A DNA stretch of 64,000 nucleotides from Macrostomum hystrix (Eukaryota; Platyhelminthes; Macrostomidae), in NCBI GenBank assembly GCA_950097015.1, contig CATNEN010000039.1, forward strand, positions 9,704,001 to 9,768,000. The letters run 5' to 3'. Shown piece after piece: positions 55,001 through 64,000 of this stretch (position 1 is the first letter of the stretch; every line of letters starts with the position of its first letter). The notes under the pieces are model-generated. The model made no database searches. It worked only from the letters and a program-made list of their open reading frames with translations, and was not told the DNA's origin. Both the position numbers and the translations under genes were made by a program.

Positions 55001-58000
55001 TACGGCATTGGCTTCAATTGTGTCTACCATGTGACAGATGTGCCGATGTTTCTTTCTGACAACCGAGTTCTCTGTGTGTTGGACCCGCACTGCAAGTACA
55101 TGCCAAACGCTAATAGCGAAAGTCCAGGCGGAATGTACAAAGATGATGGTCTAGAAGAGGTTCGAGAGGAATTTCGTGACGTCTTTGATGGCTTCAGTGT
55201 TGAATGTCAGTCCGCTAAAGGCTGTACTATATTTAGACTGCCTTATAGGACATCCGAAACAGCAAAAGATTCACATATTTGCTCAGATAAGAAGCCATTA
55301 GACTCTAAAGGTATTACTCATTTATTTGATGAGTTCAAAAAGGACTTGGCAGAAATCTTACTGTTTTTAACGAGTGTCAGAACTATCACTCTTTCGGAGC
55401 GAGCCCCGGATGGAAAGCTTCATACAGTGTTCGAAGTTAACGCGACGGTGTCAGACCCATCCTCTTGCTCGAAATTTAGAGACGATTGTAGAGAATTTGG
55501 CAAGCAGCTGGTCCAGCCAGGTGTAGACACACGACTCTTTTTTCCGAGCAGGCCTGTAGTGTACAAGACAACAGTATGTTCCGCTAACTTTCTTGATAAA
55601 AATCAAGACACAACTACCACCAATTGGCTTGTAGCGCAGCAACTGGGTTTGCCGAACGACCCCAAGAGCAGCGTTCCAGACGCGAAACGAAGCAAGTTAG
55701 GCTATGCGATTGCGCATGGCGAGTGGAAGGCTCTGCCAAAGGTTGGGGTTGCCGCTCATCTGGACGTTGACAAGTCATCCAAGCGAGACAATGTCAAGCG
55801 ACGTGTGTACAATCTTTTACCGCTTCCATTGACCACAGAATTGCCAGTGCACATAAACGGCCACTTCGCTCTAGATCCATCCCGTCGCAGCTTGTGGGAG
55901 GCGCACTCAAGCGACGCTGATGCCGAGTGGAACAATCTCCTAGTGACGGCTGCTCTACCATGTTGCTACGCTACCTTGTTGGAGGCCGCAACAAAAATTT
56001 TGCCACAGAAAGTAGAAGAAACAAACGTAATGCTCCAAAATTTCTACGAATTGTTTCCAAAAGCTTCGCACGAGGTCCCAAATCATTGGAACACAATGGC
56101 AGTAAAATTCTATCAGGAAGTTTTCAGTAGTAAGTGGAAGCTGTTTCCTGTTATGATCAAGGAGCATTTGGTTTGCCTGCCCCTTGCTCAGAACTCACAC
56201 TCGGCGGATGGATACGCAGCGTTTTTGCAAGAGAGTCTGTCCGAAGACGTGTCAATTGTGCTACGCAACCTTGGACTGCCTCTTGTTGTCAGAGGGCGCA
56301 ACTTTGCTAAATATTTAAAAGCCAGCAAAGTAAGCTATGTGCCGAATGTTGATTTAGAGACCGTTATTAATTTCCTGAAAGGTCAGTGCTGCTTGAAGCT
56401 GCGGAACTCGATTCCGACTCGGGTCGAGATGACTCCTTTTGCTGGAATTTCTGGAGTAGAAACACTGATGCATTATTTGCTAACTTCAACCTATGAAACT
56501 CAGGCGGACGATGCTGGTCAGGCTGAATCTCAGCGCATGAATTTGCTTTTTGACACTCCATTGAATCTGACGGCCGATGGCACTCTGCGAATGTTCACAC
56601 GGGACAAACTAGTTTTTTTGACCAAGTATGTTCGCCTGTTTCCTCCAGAGCTAGACACTCTTGTGTCTCGATTTGCTCACAAAAATATTCAAGAGATTTT
56701 CAAGCCTGCGGACAAAAGATTTCCTTCTGAAGTTTATAGCCTTTATCATTCTGTCGACAAAAGCCATACGGCCTTCAAATCTGGTCTTTTCCAGAAATTC
56801 AGCGTTGCAGACTTCCGCAGATGTCTGGCAGACTTCCTTCCTGACTGTTGCTCACCGAGCAGTCCGTTCATTCCGTTGGACAGCATTGAGCTTCAAATGA
56901 GAGGTCTAGAGCTTAAAGATTGGCTGCAAGATGTTTGGCGATTTTTGGACGATCAATATGACGAAATAGCGCGCACTAAGAATTCATCCAAACTACAGGA
57001 TTTACTGGCACCTGTATCTGATACAGCTTTGGTTCCGGCTATCATTTATTGCAAAGGTACAATGAATGCTCCAATCAAATATCTTTTCAAAGTTTCCCAC
57101 GCGCATTCTGTCTATAGGAATGGTGGCTCGCGCCTCCAGGATCTCAAAAAGAGTGTGGACGAAGCTCTGATGCAGCTCCGGGCTCCTGCACTGGCCACGC
57201 TTGACAACGATATCGTAAAGGATTTGGTAGGCCACATTAACGAGCCAAGAACAATTCTGCCCGTACTGCGCTATGCACTCAACGAGAATGCTGCCAAGCC
57301 AGCGGAATTGCCAACTGCTGATATGGCCGAAATATTTGCTCGATTTATCCAGGAAAACAGTGGCGCAATTGAGACAAAAAGCGTTAACCTCGCTCATGAG
57401 CTGCAACAGCTGCCAATCTTTGTAACCCTTGACGGCAAGTGCATAGCACTGAGAGGGCTAAGCTCAAGAATTCTGCCCGCAAACATGGTCTCTGATGAGA
57501 TGCATCTATGGAGCAATCTAAATCAGTTCATTTTTCTCAGAGAGAACCTTGAATTGGAAGCGATTCACAGACTGATGGGCTGTAAGAAAATGAGCGAGTA
57601 CGCTGTTTACATAGAGTTCATTCTGCCTGCCTTTGAGAAGTTTTCAAGTCGCATAAAACTGCTGCATCTGACGGCACTTCAGAGGCTCTGCTGGAGTTTT
57701 CAAGGCCTGCAGCGCAGCAATCGGAGCGAAAGCGCTGCTTTTAAGACTGCACTGCAAAGCGCTGCAATTGTTCCTAGAAACCAAACTTGGTGCAAAGCGT
57801 CAGAATTTTATCACGACCAAGTTAATATCTTCACAACATTTCTCGAGAGCAATCAATTCCTGCCTAATCCATATAGGGAACGCGATTGGTTCCCATTGAT
57901 GCAGCTGGCAGGGCTGATAACTGAGTGCTCGGCTGAATTAGTCTTGAGGTTTGCTCACCAGACAGCTAGTCTCTCCATCTACGAGGCCAAATCGCAAGCC

Positions 58001-60631
58001 GAAACATTGCTTAGATTCGTAGAAAGCTCAGATTTCAAGCACCGGACAGATTCGCTTCTCCATGATTTGGCTAGAACGCCATTCATTGTGTCAGATGTGG
58101 ATCCTGAGCTGCAACAGCTGTGCCCCAGCGATTATCCTAAGTTTTCTAAGCTAAGCGATTGTATTTCTCCGAAGAACCGATTTGTCTGCTGGACGGTGCT
58201 TCCCGTTGCCCCGGATTTCTTGCAGCATCAAAGCTGCTTTGGCCAGCACCTGAGAGGAGAGCCAAGCGTTACCGAATTTTGGTCTCATGTCAAAAACCTA
58301 TTTAAAGCGGAGATATTTTGCCGGGCTAACATCGCTGAAAACCTGAGTAAAGCAAGAGTCAAAGTGATGCACAAGGTGTACTCCTACATGAGATCTCTGA
58401 CGAATGAAGATTCTAAACGGTACCTCGCTGTCCTCCGAGAAATGCATTTCATTCTTGTAGACAACAATAAGCAATTTGCTAGGCCAATGCAAGTGACACT
58501 ATTAAAGGGCGATGAGATACCGCCATTCCTCTTTGCTTGCAGTGACGAGTTTCTACAATACGCAGAATTGTTCCAGAAACTGGGCGTCACGCGGCAGCCG
58601 GACATAAAGCAAGCCGCAATGGTACTACAAATGATTAGAGAGGCGGCTCCAGCTGAGCTGCCCGTGAACTTCCTCGAGCCGACCTTGAAGAGCATCCGCT
58701 TGCTGCTGAAGCTTTTGGATCTGCGAGGAGGGTTCCCTTCCGACCTCAGTCTATGTCTTCCAGCTTCAGTCGAATCCTACAGTTCAAAGATATATCGGCT
58801 GGTGGACGTCAGGGAATTAGTAATCAATGACGCCGAGGGCTATGCTGAGCGCCTAGGAAGAGCTGCACTTAATGGGATTAGATTCCTGGATTTGGACTTC
58901 TGTAAGATCAGCCACGACCAGCAGAGAACATTGGAGCGCCACCTGGTTCAGGAACTGAATGTTCGGAGGCTTTCAGACATAATCAAAGAGCAGCTGGTGA
59001 TGGAAGAATGTCCCGAATGCTTAGCCGGCGAGCCTGGATGCCAGATATGCTCTGCGATCTCAAGCAAGTTAACCAACAGCGATTTTCGCGAAGGAGTAGC
59101 CAGCATTATAGTGCATGATTCGCAAGATGCAGGCGTAGAAAGCACCTCCCGATCTATTAACGACATGTTTGAGAACTGCAAAATAATTTGCAAGCAGAAG
59201 TTAGTCACAGTTCTTCTGATGAATGGCCACAGAGTTAGCGGATCAGAAAGACCAAAAAAATTCTTATTGCAAGATGGTGCTGTTTATATGAGTCACCTCG
59301 AAGCATCGCCGTATGGCGACGAACTGACTTTCTGGCAGAAAGATTTCGTGGGAGTTGTGTGTGGACTTTTGAGCACAACCTACAATCTTCGTGCAGATCA
59401 ACGTGGCCTGATTCAGTTGATTTTGCAGCTGGAAAATAGCGGAAACATTCGTCGACTATTGAAGGAGCAAAATATTCGATTCTTTGGTGAAGATGCTGAC
59501 TCAGAAAACCTGTGGCGCGGTGTTGAGCTGGGTAGTCTAGTCTCGCCTATCGATACTCTAAGGCTACAGCCTCTGGACACGCGGCAATTAAAGCCGGACG
59601 CACTAGTGGCGTTCGCTGATCCCGAGGCCGATCAAAAGTTAATTTATGCTCGAGTGATCCAAGCCCATGACTCAGAAAACGATTCATACGGTGGCGATTG
59701 GATCCGCGAGTTCACCATCGACTGCGGTCGGCAGCGCGGTCAAAGAATTCTAACTCGAGCACCGCTGTTGCAGACGTTTGAGAGCGTTGATGAGGCAGTC
59801 ACGAGCGTAAAAGAATTAAGCCAAAACGGCTTCGATTGGGAGCAACAGCTAGAACGCCACATCATTGATGCCGCGCAACTTCCGCATGACAGAGAGCGAG
59901 CTGCCATCGCGCAGCGAATTCTTAATGCATTCGAGTACAATGATTCAGATGACGATGCTGCTAATCCAGAGGCCGTGCAGCGGCTACGCTCGCTAGCCCA
60001 CGACAAGCTGTGTGGTGGATTCTCAGACGATTTATGGGGCAGAATGAGCGCTAACGCTGCTAGGTCCGGTCGAAGATATCGGTCAGCGCGAGCCCAAAGT
60101 CGCTTAGATAAACATTTCGGCGGTTTTAGTGGCGGCGGCTCGTCTCACTTTGGTGGCGGCGGAAGTTTCCGCGGCGCTGTCAGCAGTGGCTTTCGTACAG
60201 GAGGCGGCGGAGGTGGAGGTTTTTCAGCCGGCATTTACCCATCACCAGACGATGCCAGACTCTACCTGCGTACAGCTCAAGGTGACGCAGAAGCCTCTGC
60301 AACCGACGCCCACGCCTGCTGGATCTGTTACAAGAGCTGGCAGGCAGCGGAAAAGGCCATGAAAGCGATAGTCCTAGCTGAAGGTCGTCCAGCGGAAAAG
60401 AGTCACAACCTGTTCAGCCACCTACAGCTGATTGGCGACGATCAACTACAGGAGCGCCTGGAGCCGCTGGTTGAAACTCTGCTAAGTGTGCTCAGTCGAG
60501 ATCCGCGCTATCCACGCAACGGCGCCACGCCGTACGATGTCTTCCCGGCCGACGCCGCACGCAAGGCCAGCGAAGCCGCAATGGGCATTGTGCGGCTGGC
60601 CATTGACGCTGTTTCTGACGCGCTAGACTAG
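48774..60631 (+). CDS. SACS: Sacsin-like giant chaperone protein (three exons)
   Basis: Sacsin is a giant chaperone-linked protein that supports intermediate-filament and mitochondrial organisation, mainly in neurons. Exons 48774-49010, 51182-51412 and 51998-60631 join in phase 0 to 3033 residues (human about 4580). SIRPT repeat 1 starts at the N-terminus with an Hsp90-like ATP pocket: PKEIIQNADDAGA (39-51) and KVGKFGLGFNAVYNLTD (113-129). Repeat 2 has FKELVQNADDAGA (Asn1088) and GQYGIGFNCVYHVTD, followed by LDPHCKY. No third ATP-pocket motif is seen, no ubiquitin-like domain precedes repeat 1, and no HPD J-domain is found. A CxxC-x6-CxxC cluster lies at 2494-2507. A glycine-rich linker (about 2860-2905) leads to a C-terminal HEPN domain (about 2905-3033) ending in RYPRNGATPYDVFP and a helical tail. 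The giant last exon is typical of animal SACS. Confidence 0.93.
49011..49597. other. First part of sacsin intron 1
   Basis: No recognised feature before the trinucleotide repeat. Confidence 0.25.
49598..50360. repeat. TAG/GTA trinucleotide microsatellite, split by a SINE
   Basis: Imperfect (TAG)n with CAG, TTG and TGTAG interruptions from 49598 to about 49973. It resumes after the SINE at about 50306-50360. It lies in sacsin intron 1. Confidence 0.92.
49975..50305 (+). mobile_element. tRNA-derived SINE, copy 3 (most complete)
   Basis: The head reads GGTTGGTTAGGGCGTCGGAC (A box) and GGGGGTTCGATTCCCGACTC (B box). A tRNA-like anticodon loop CTCACAA lies between. A central block follows (TTTAGCAAGACACTTAACTC, TTCAGTTCACCCAGCTGTTA), then CAGTCCATGGACTGAACAGC and CGGCTGCACATCTGACCC. 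It ends in an AT-rich TAATCAATTATTATAAAT tail. Heads and cores of this kind occur in many invertebrate SINE families. It is inserted inside the trinucleotide repeat. Confidence 0.88.
50361..51181. other. Second part of sacsin intron 1
   Basis: Nothing recognised. The acceptor CCCCTATTCCACAG ends at 51181. Confidence 0.3.
51182..51412 (+). CDS. SACS: Sacsin exon 2
   Basis: It encodes 77 residues, GPCLWAHNNAQFTDADFKNL..., the GKFGLGFNAVYNLTD glycine motif and LDPHGEKRGCGFLEQ. It is flanked by a CACAG acceptor and a GAACAG/GTGAGT donor, both phase 0. Confidence 0.92.
51478..51798. repeat. 32-bp minisatellite in sacsin intron 2
   Basis: About 10 nearly identical units of GTACCAGTTCCTGAAGTAGA plus TCAATGTGAGCT. 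It occupies most of the 585-bp intron. Confidence 0.95.
51998..60631 (+). CDS. SACS: Sacsin exon 3 (8.6 kb)
   Basis: The acceptor CCCTCCCGCCCCAG/ATGTATCGT continues in phase 0. One exon encodes 2877 residues: the rest of SIRPT 1, all of SIRPT 2, the cysteine cluster, the glycine-rich linker and the HEPN domain. The stop is TAG at 60629-60631. Confidence 0.95.
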   Translation: MYRQRGERNTGLRLNFAKQEGCRILRDYPHQFAPFNGVMGCGQDLSAGPYPGTLIRLPLRTPEQAMQSKICKRAYGEADVQDLLVKTAQQARLLLLFTQSVSSFRLLHLREGAQGLETDTLLEVERRVTECIRPLPGTESSDLPAQTRVLVAAVGYLKDEKHVLSGGGDGSFTGEYRIRIDLKVNQEAAQRVGIDARTARTGSEQWMLSVALGSDESLEMSRQGHGVSAPVASVAIRISVECNSPVVSADRGVAFCFLPLPIESPLLFHINAAFAVTSSRRHLEEATMDEADGRWHPGRWNAALLREAACAALVNALQRLAANNTPKAPLIWPLPDTVGRNWRYLVDSFYNTVFSEAAAAPCIFPTTAGWQPMARVIFLDESRLGPAAIGVTAASAVRRLARSLAPPGCGLVEGLAPGVQEAAQCLGLVRKERLWSGELFVSEFLSRLDQLWNSSEEEHFCCEQFLVYLLQSLNRRNVTPQDPTEWLMSSNIRSKLQSSRFLPDMSGNLRLASELLNPDCAAAALYSDTDGVFPRKDFHEHNMLGVLTSLGLRSQVDFDDVLERAKSICSLSLPEDRLQRTRSLMKYLSLNQKEFANRLEELSTVEFLPAMRKPRDCTLHWRSDDYEQNQLFAPRRLFSYDRKNLVVLCELALDESVLKEYSFSYRINLIHSIGVQDNVPWQVAWEQLWLATQNSQIDCRIICLDVYQYLSQLIKNDSALANELKSKLEASDSQAILYTDSGFLQPHQVSLSKIDQECLPYLQRLPSDLRDRWNPDKYIPFLDAVGVQKKFDSTTYCKVLQEMHRNYNGKPLSDSDRKCSVDLLTRLSDLKEEMPDPSEFFAPDQNGVLIRCSELCFGSVAWLSKENLHFTHKDLAYGVCEKLKIPDQRKQTLRKHHLPLPFGQREELTTRLNGILRGYPLGIEIFKELVQNADDAGASRLHFINDNRILRKEKVLSDEWKTLQGPALVIVNDTTFCDDDIEGIQKLGVGSKGSQPWKTGQYGIGFNCVYHVTDVPMFLSDNRVLCVLDPHCKYMPNANSESPGGMYKDDGLEEVREEFRDVFDGFSVECQSAKGCTIFRLPYRTSETAKDSHICSDKKPLDSKGITHLFDEFKKDLAEILLFLTSVRTITLSERAPDGKLHTVFEVNATVSDPSSCSKFRDDCREFGKQLVQPGVDTRLFFPSRPVVYKTTVCSANFLDKNQDTTTTNWLVAQQLGLPNDPKSSVPDAKRSKLGYAIAHGEWKALPKVGVAAHLDVDKSSKRDNVKRRVYNLLPLPLTTELPVHINGHFALDPSRRSLWEAHSSDADAEWNNLLVTAALPCCYATLLEAATKILPQKVEETNVMLQNFYELFPKASHEVPNHWNTMAVKFYQEVFSSKWKLFPVMIKEHLVCLPLAQNSHSADGYAAFLQESLSEDVSIVLRNLGLPLVVRGRNFAKYLKASKVSYVPNVDLETVINFLKGQCCLKLRNSIPTRVEMTPFAGISGVETLMHYLLTSTYETQADDAGQAESQRMNLLFDTPLNLTADGTLRMFTRDKLVFLTKYVRLFPPELDTLVSRFAHKNIQEIFKPADKRFPSEVYSLYHSVDKSHTAFKSGLFQKFSVADFRRCLADFLPDCCSPSSPFIPLDSIELQMRGLELKDWLQDVWRFLDDQYDEIARTKNSSKLQDLLAPVSDTALVPAIIYCKGTMNAPIKYLFKVSHAHSVYRNGGSRLQDLKKSVDEALMQLRAPALATLDNDIVKDLVGHINEPRTILPVLRYALNENAAKPAELPTADMAEIFARFIQENSGAIETKSVNLAHELQQLPIFVTLDGKCIALRGLSSRILPANMVSDEMHLWSNLNQFIFLRENLELEAIHRLMGCKKMSEYAVYIEFILPAFEKFSSRIKLLHLTALQRLCWSFQGLQRSNRSESAAFKTALQSAAIVPRNQTWCKASEFYHDQVNIFTTFLESNQFLPNPYRERDWFPLMQLAGLITECSAELVLRFAHQTASLSIYEAKSQAETLLRFVESSDFKHRTDSLLHDLARTPFIVSDVDPELQQLCPSDYPKFSKLSDCISPKNRFVCWTVLPVAPDFLQHQSCFGQHLRGEPSVTEFWSHVKNLFKAEIFCRANIAENLSKARVKVMHKVYSYMRSLTNEDSKRYLAVLREMHFILVDNNKQFARPMQVTLLKGDEIPPFLFACSDEFLQYAELFQKLGVTRQPDIKQAAMVLQMIREAAPAELPVNFLEPTLKSIRLLLKLLDLRGGFPSDLSLCLPASVESYSSKIYRLVDVRELVINDAEGYAERLGRAALNGIRFLDLDFCKISHDQQRTLERHLVQELNVRRLSDIIKEQLVMEECPECLAGEPGCQICSAISSKLTNSDFREGVASIIVHDSQDAGVESTSRSINDMFENCKIICKQKLVTVLLMNGHRVSGSERPKKFLLQDGAVYMSHLEASPYGDELTFWQKDFVGVVCGLLSTTYNLRADQRGLIQLILQLENSGNIRRLLKEQNIRFFGEDADSENLWRGVELGSLVSPIDTLRLQPLDTRQLKPDALVAFADPEADQKLIYARVIQAHDSENDSYGGDWIREFTIDCGRQRGQRILTRAPLLQTFESVDEAVTSVKELSQNGFDWEQQLERHIIDAAQLPHDRERAAIAQRILNAFEYNDSDDDAANPEAVQRLRSLAHDKLCGGFSDDLWGRMSANAARSGRRYRSARAQSRLDKHFGGFSGGGSSHFGGGGSFRGAVSSGFRTGGGGGGGFSAGIYPSPDDARLYLRTAQGDAEASATDAHACWICYKSWQAAEKAMKAIVLAEGRPAEKSHNLFSHLQLIGDDQLQERLEPLVETLLSVLSRDPRYPRNGATPYDVFPADAARKASEAAMGIVRLAIDAVSDALD

Positions 60632-60862
60632 CTGAAGCAAGATCTGCGAACTGTTCGTTTTAAGTATTTTCTAATCTAATGTAAGTTTTTCTTGAAAGCT
60701 TTAGAACTTAACTGAGCATACGATTTGTTTATTTATAAACTCTAGTTTACGTTTTATGAACGATTTATCGAGATAACGGAGGTAGAACTATAAAGCTTGC
60801 GTATGCCTAAATTCAAACTGCAGGACAAAAATTTAAACTGTCGAGATAGGAGCGAATTAGCA

Positions 60863-60868
60863 AATAAA
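60863..60868 (+). terminator. Probable poly(A) signal of sacsin
   Basis: AATAAA 232 bp after the stop codon, in CAAATAAAACTTAATATG. Confidence 0.7.
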
Positions 60869-62344
60869 ACTTAATATGATGCGAAAGCTTCATGGTGCCA
60901 CCAGGGACTATACTGAAACACCGCAAAATTCCGGGAATACGAGGACTTAGGACACAACATTGGGTCATCGCAACTAACGAAGCTCATGTGGCTTCCGTAT
61001 TGAGACTTCATTCTTAATATTCTTAATCTTTATTCTAATTTTTTTCCTTAGTAATGGTGTAGTCTATTTTACGATATTTATCGTTATTTTTTCGACAAAT
61101 ATATTTGTTGTATATTTATCGATACAAGGTAATTGTTTCGTCTGGTTATAACGTTTCAGCTTTCTAATATCGATCACAATACATTTTACATGATTCCATG
61201 TTTTTAATCCTATAATAATACTAATTTTTTATCTAACATCTTTCCCATGCGAGTTTACTATTTTTATTAAAGTACAATTGTAACTATATTTTAGTTACCT
61301 TGATTCACTATTTGTTCAATAAAAACACGAGTTGGTAGGTCAGTAGCATTTGTAGGGTGGGTATGGGAATATATTCCTTTTCCAGCAATTACATTTTATT
61401 TTTTCAACTAGAAACCGAAATGAAAGAAAATATGAACTTTGCCCGTAAATTTGCCTTGACTGAAAGATGAATTTCATTTTCGCATAAAAACTCACATTGG
61501 GGATCCCACTTAAAGGATTTTAAAGACACGCTGCCTTCGCAGTAAAACATTCATCGCTAATAATAGCTGGCACTATTAAACTCTGCTCAATGTCCATTTA
61601 TTTTTTGGTCTTCTTATTGGTCCATTTTTCTAAATGCGAATCAACTAACGTACGAGCTATAGCCTCTAATACCTTTATAACATTCCTAATGACAATGTGG
61701 TAGTCCGAGGTTTTTTCTAGAAAGCGACACCTACATTTTTAATTGTCTCCTTTGCTAAATCATAATTTAGTCTTACTGTGGTCACAGTCTAAAAATAACG
61801 ACTATTTCAATGTTTAATATGGACTCTTCTGCCATTGTGAGCATGCAAGACAAGAAATGTTATATTCCGGCCTTTTTATTGTTTTTATTCGTTCATTAAT
61901 AACTATTTTTTTTCATTGCTGGTTCGGCTTTCTTTATCTAATCTGTAGCTTCATAATGCTTAAATTAACAAGCTATTCAAGGAAATTATGAGTAAATAAA
62001 CGCATGCATGTCGTTTGAGACTAACATCTCTTTGGAAGGCCTTGTTATTCCTAAATTGATAGAGAAAACATCTAACCGGGTGAATTTATTTACTGCCTTC
62101 ACTCTAACAAAACTCAATCCTACCACAGGATAATTATGAATCGAGAGCAATATTCGAATAGGTTCTTTACAATTTAAATGCAGAAAGTAAGCAATTCCTA
62201 AACGACTGAAGTTTTTTTCAGTCGATGATTTAAATTCAAGGTATCTTAACTTCTAGAAAGCATCAATACATACTTATCAATTGGATCTAAAGGGGGAGAC
62301 ATTGTTCGCTGCTAAACGAAACGAGGTGACATTGTTATCTTCTA
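60869..62344. other. AT-rich intergenic region downstream of sacsin
   Basis: No recognised gene or repeat. A short hairpin ACTGAAGTTTTTTTCAGT lies near 62205. Confidence 0.3.
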
Positions 62345-64000
62345 AAAAAGGAACATTAGTTCGCTGCTAAAGGGGGCATTGCCTGCTGTAGGGAAACTGG
62401 TTCTATGTTGCTGCGAGGACATTGGTTCTGTTGCTGGGGAGATATTGGTTCTATGTTGCTAGGGAGATATTTGCTCTATGTTGCTAGGGAGATATTGGTT
62501 CTATGTTGCTAGGGAGATATTGGTTCTATGTTGCTGGGGAGATATTGGTTCTATGTTGCTGGGGAGATATTGGTTCTACGAGTATGTTGCTAGGGAGATA
62601 TTGGTTCTATGTTGCTAGGGAGATATTGGTTCTATGTTGCTAGGGAGATATTGGTTCTATGTTGCTGGGGAGATATTGGTTCTATGTTGCTAGGGAGATA
62701 TTGGTTCTATGTTGCTTGGGAGATATTGGTTCTATGTTGCTGGGGAGATATTGGTTCTACGAGTATGTTGCTAGGGAGATATTGGTTCTATGTTGCTAGG
62801 GAGATATTGGTTCTATGTTGCTGGGGAGATATTGGTTCTATGTTGCTGGGGAGATATTGGTTCTATGTTGCTGGGGAGATATTGGTTCTATGTTGCTGGG
62901 GAGATATTGGTTCTACGAGTATGTTGCTTGGGAGATATTGGTTCTATGTTGCTGGGGAGATATTGGTTCTATGTTGCTGGGGAGATATTGGTTCTACGAG
63001 TATGTTGCTTGGGAGATATTGGTTCTATGTTGCTGGGGAGATATTGGTTCTATGTTGCTGGGGGGATATTGGTTCTACGAGTATGTTGCTTGGGAGATAT
63101 TGGTTCTATGTTGCTGGGGAGATATTGGTTCTATGTTGCTGGGGGGATATTGGTTCTACGAGTATGTTGCTTGGGAGATATTGGTTCTATGTTGCTGGGG
63201 AGATATTGGTTCTACGAGTATGTTGCTTGGGAGATATTGGTTCTATGTTGCTGGGGAGATATTGGTTCTATGTTGCTGGGGAGATATTGGTTCTATGTTT
63301 CTGGGGAGATATTGGTTCTATGTTGCTGGGGAGATATTGGTTCTATGTTGCTGGGCAGATATTGGTTCTACGAGTATGTTGCTTGGGAGATATTGGTTCT
63401 ATGTTGCTGGGGAGATATTGGTTCTATGTTGCTGGGGGGAAATTGGTTCTACGAGTATGTTGCTTGGGAGATATTGGTTCTATGTTGCTGGGGAGATATT
63501 GGTTCTATGTTGCTGGGGGGATATTGGTTCTACGAGTATGTTGCTTGGGAGATATTGGTTCTATGTTGCTGGGGAGATATTGGTTCTACGAGTATGTTGC
63601 TTGGGAGATATTGGTTCTATGTTGCTTGGGAGATATTGGTTCTATGTTGCTTGGGAGATATTGGTTCTATGTTGCTTGGGAGATATTGGTTCTATGTTGC
63701 TGGGGAGATATTGGTTCTATGTTGCTGGGGAGATATTGGTTCTATGTTGCTGGGCAGATATTGGTTCTACGAGTATGTTGCTTGGGAGATATTGGTTCTA
63801 TGTTGCTGGGGAGATATTGGTTCTATGTTGCTGGGGGGAAATTGGTTCTACGAGTATGTTGCTTGGGAGATATTGGTTCTATGTTGCTGGGGAGATATTG
63901 GTTCTACGAGTATGTTGCTTGGGAGATATTGGTTCTATGTTGCTGGGGAGATATTGGTTCTATGTTGCTGGGGAGATATTGGTTCTACGAGTATGTTGCT
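62345..64000. repeat. 25/31-bp minisatellite running off the right edge
   Basis: Units of 25 bp (TTGCTGGGGAGATATTGGTT plus CTATG) alternate with 31-bp units that insert CGAGTA after TTCTA. The 31-bp units recur at fairly regular spacing and are usually followed by TTGCTTGGGAG, so a higher-order repeat of several units exists. The array is not complete in the window. Confidence 0.95.

Overview
The window is nuclear DNA from an animal. Its genes have GT-AG introns, AATAAA signals, long glutamine and alanine runs and a strictly metazoan gene set. A DMSR/myosuppressin-type peptide GPCR points to a protostome. Probable splice acceptors sit just before several start codons, which would fit a lineage with spliced-leader trans-splicing such as a free-living flatworm. 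The exact taxon cannot be fixed from the sequence alone.

Six protein-coding genes can be reconstructed. Four lie on the minus strand in the first 39 kb: a two-exon DMSR-like neuropeptide GPCR (1501-8201), a six-exon CDK8-type Mediator kinase (19044-24893), a single-coding-exon TOPORS-type RING E3 ligase (26605-29694) and a two-exon STUB1/CHIP E3 ligase (31653-39001). On the plus strand are a small four-exon TMEM254-like membrane protein (43908-44743), whose exons are too short to stand out as long open frames, and a 3033-residue sacsin (48774-60631), most of it in one 8.6-kb exon. A 72-codon minus-strand ORF at 45318-45536 with a TATA box upstream is a weaker candidate.

About 20 kb of the 64 kb, roughly a third, is tandem repeat: 21 separate minisatellite or microsatellite arrays with units of 3 to 61 bp. 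The largest is a 5.6-kb array of about 200 copies of a 28-bp unit that fills the CHIP intron. Several arrays come in related pairs kilobases apart: a 37-bp pair on both sides of GPCR exon 1, a CCAAT-rich pair, a GGGAAATCCC pair, and a pair sharing GGATTGCTAnTCTAT. Many abut splice sites. The interval from 38.6 to 49.6 kb has no arrays and is more AT-rich. It holds compact mobile elements instead: a 196-bp inverted-repeat element with a perfect 9-bp target-site duplication, and a nest of foldback palindromes in front of sacsin. Elsewhere there are three copies of one tRNA-derived SINE family and a 1.1-kb mariner-like element with about 200-bp terminal inverted repeats and a broken, N-terminally truncated transposase.

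Functionally, CHIP (chaperone-linked ubiquitin ligase), TOPORS (SUMO/ubiquitin ligase) and sacsin (chaperone-like giant protein) all act in protein quality control or ubiquitin-like signalling. CDK8 controls transcription and the GPCR senses neuropeptides. Nothing in the sequence shows that these neighbours are co-regulated. The most unusual content is the repeat architecture and its relation to splicing and promoter-like motifs.
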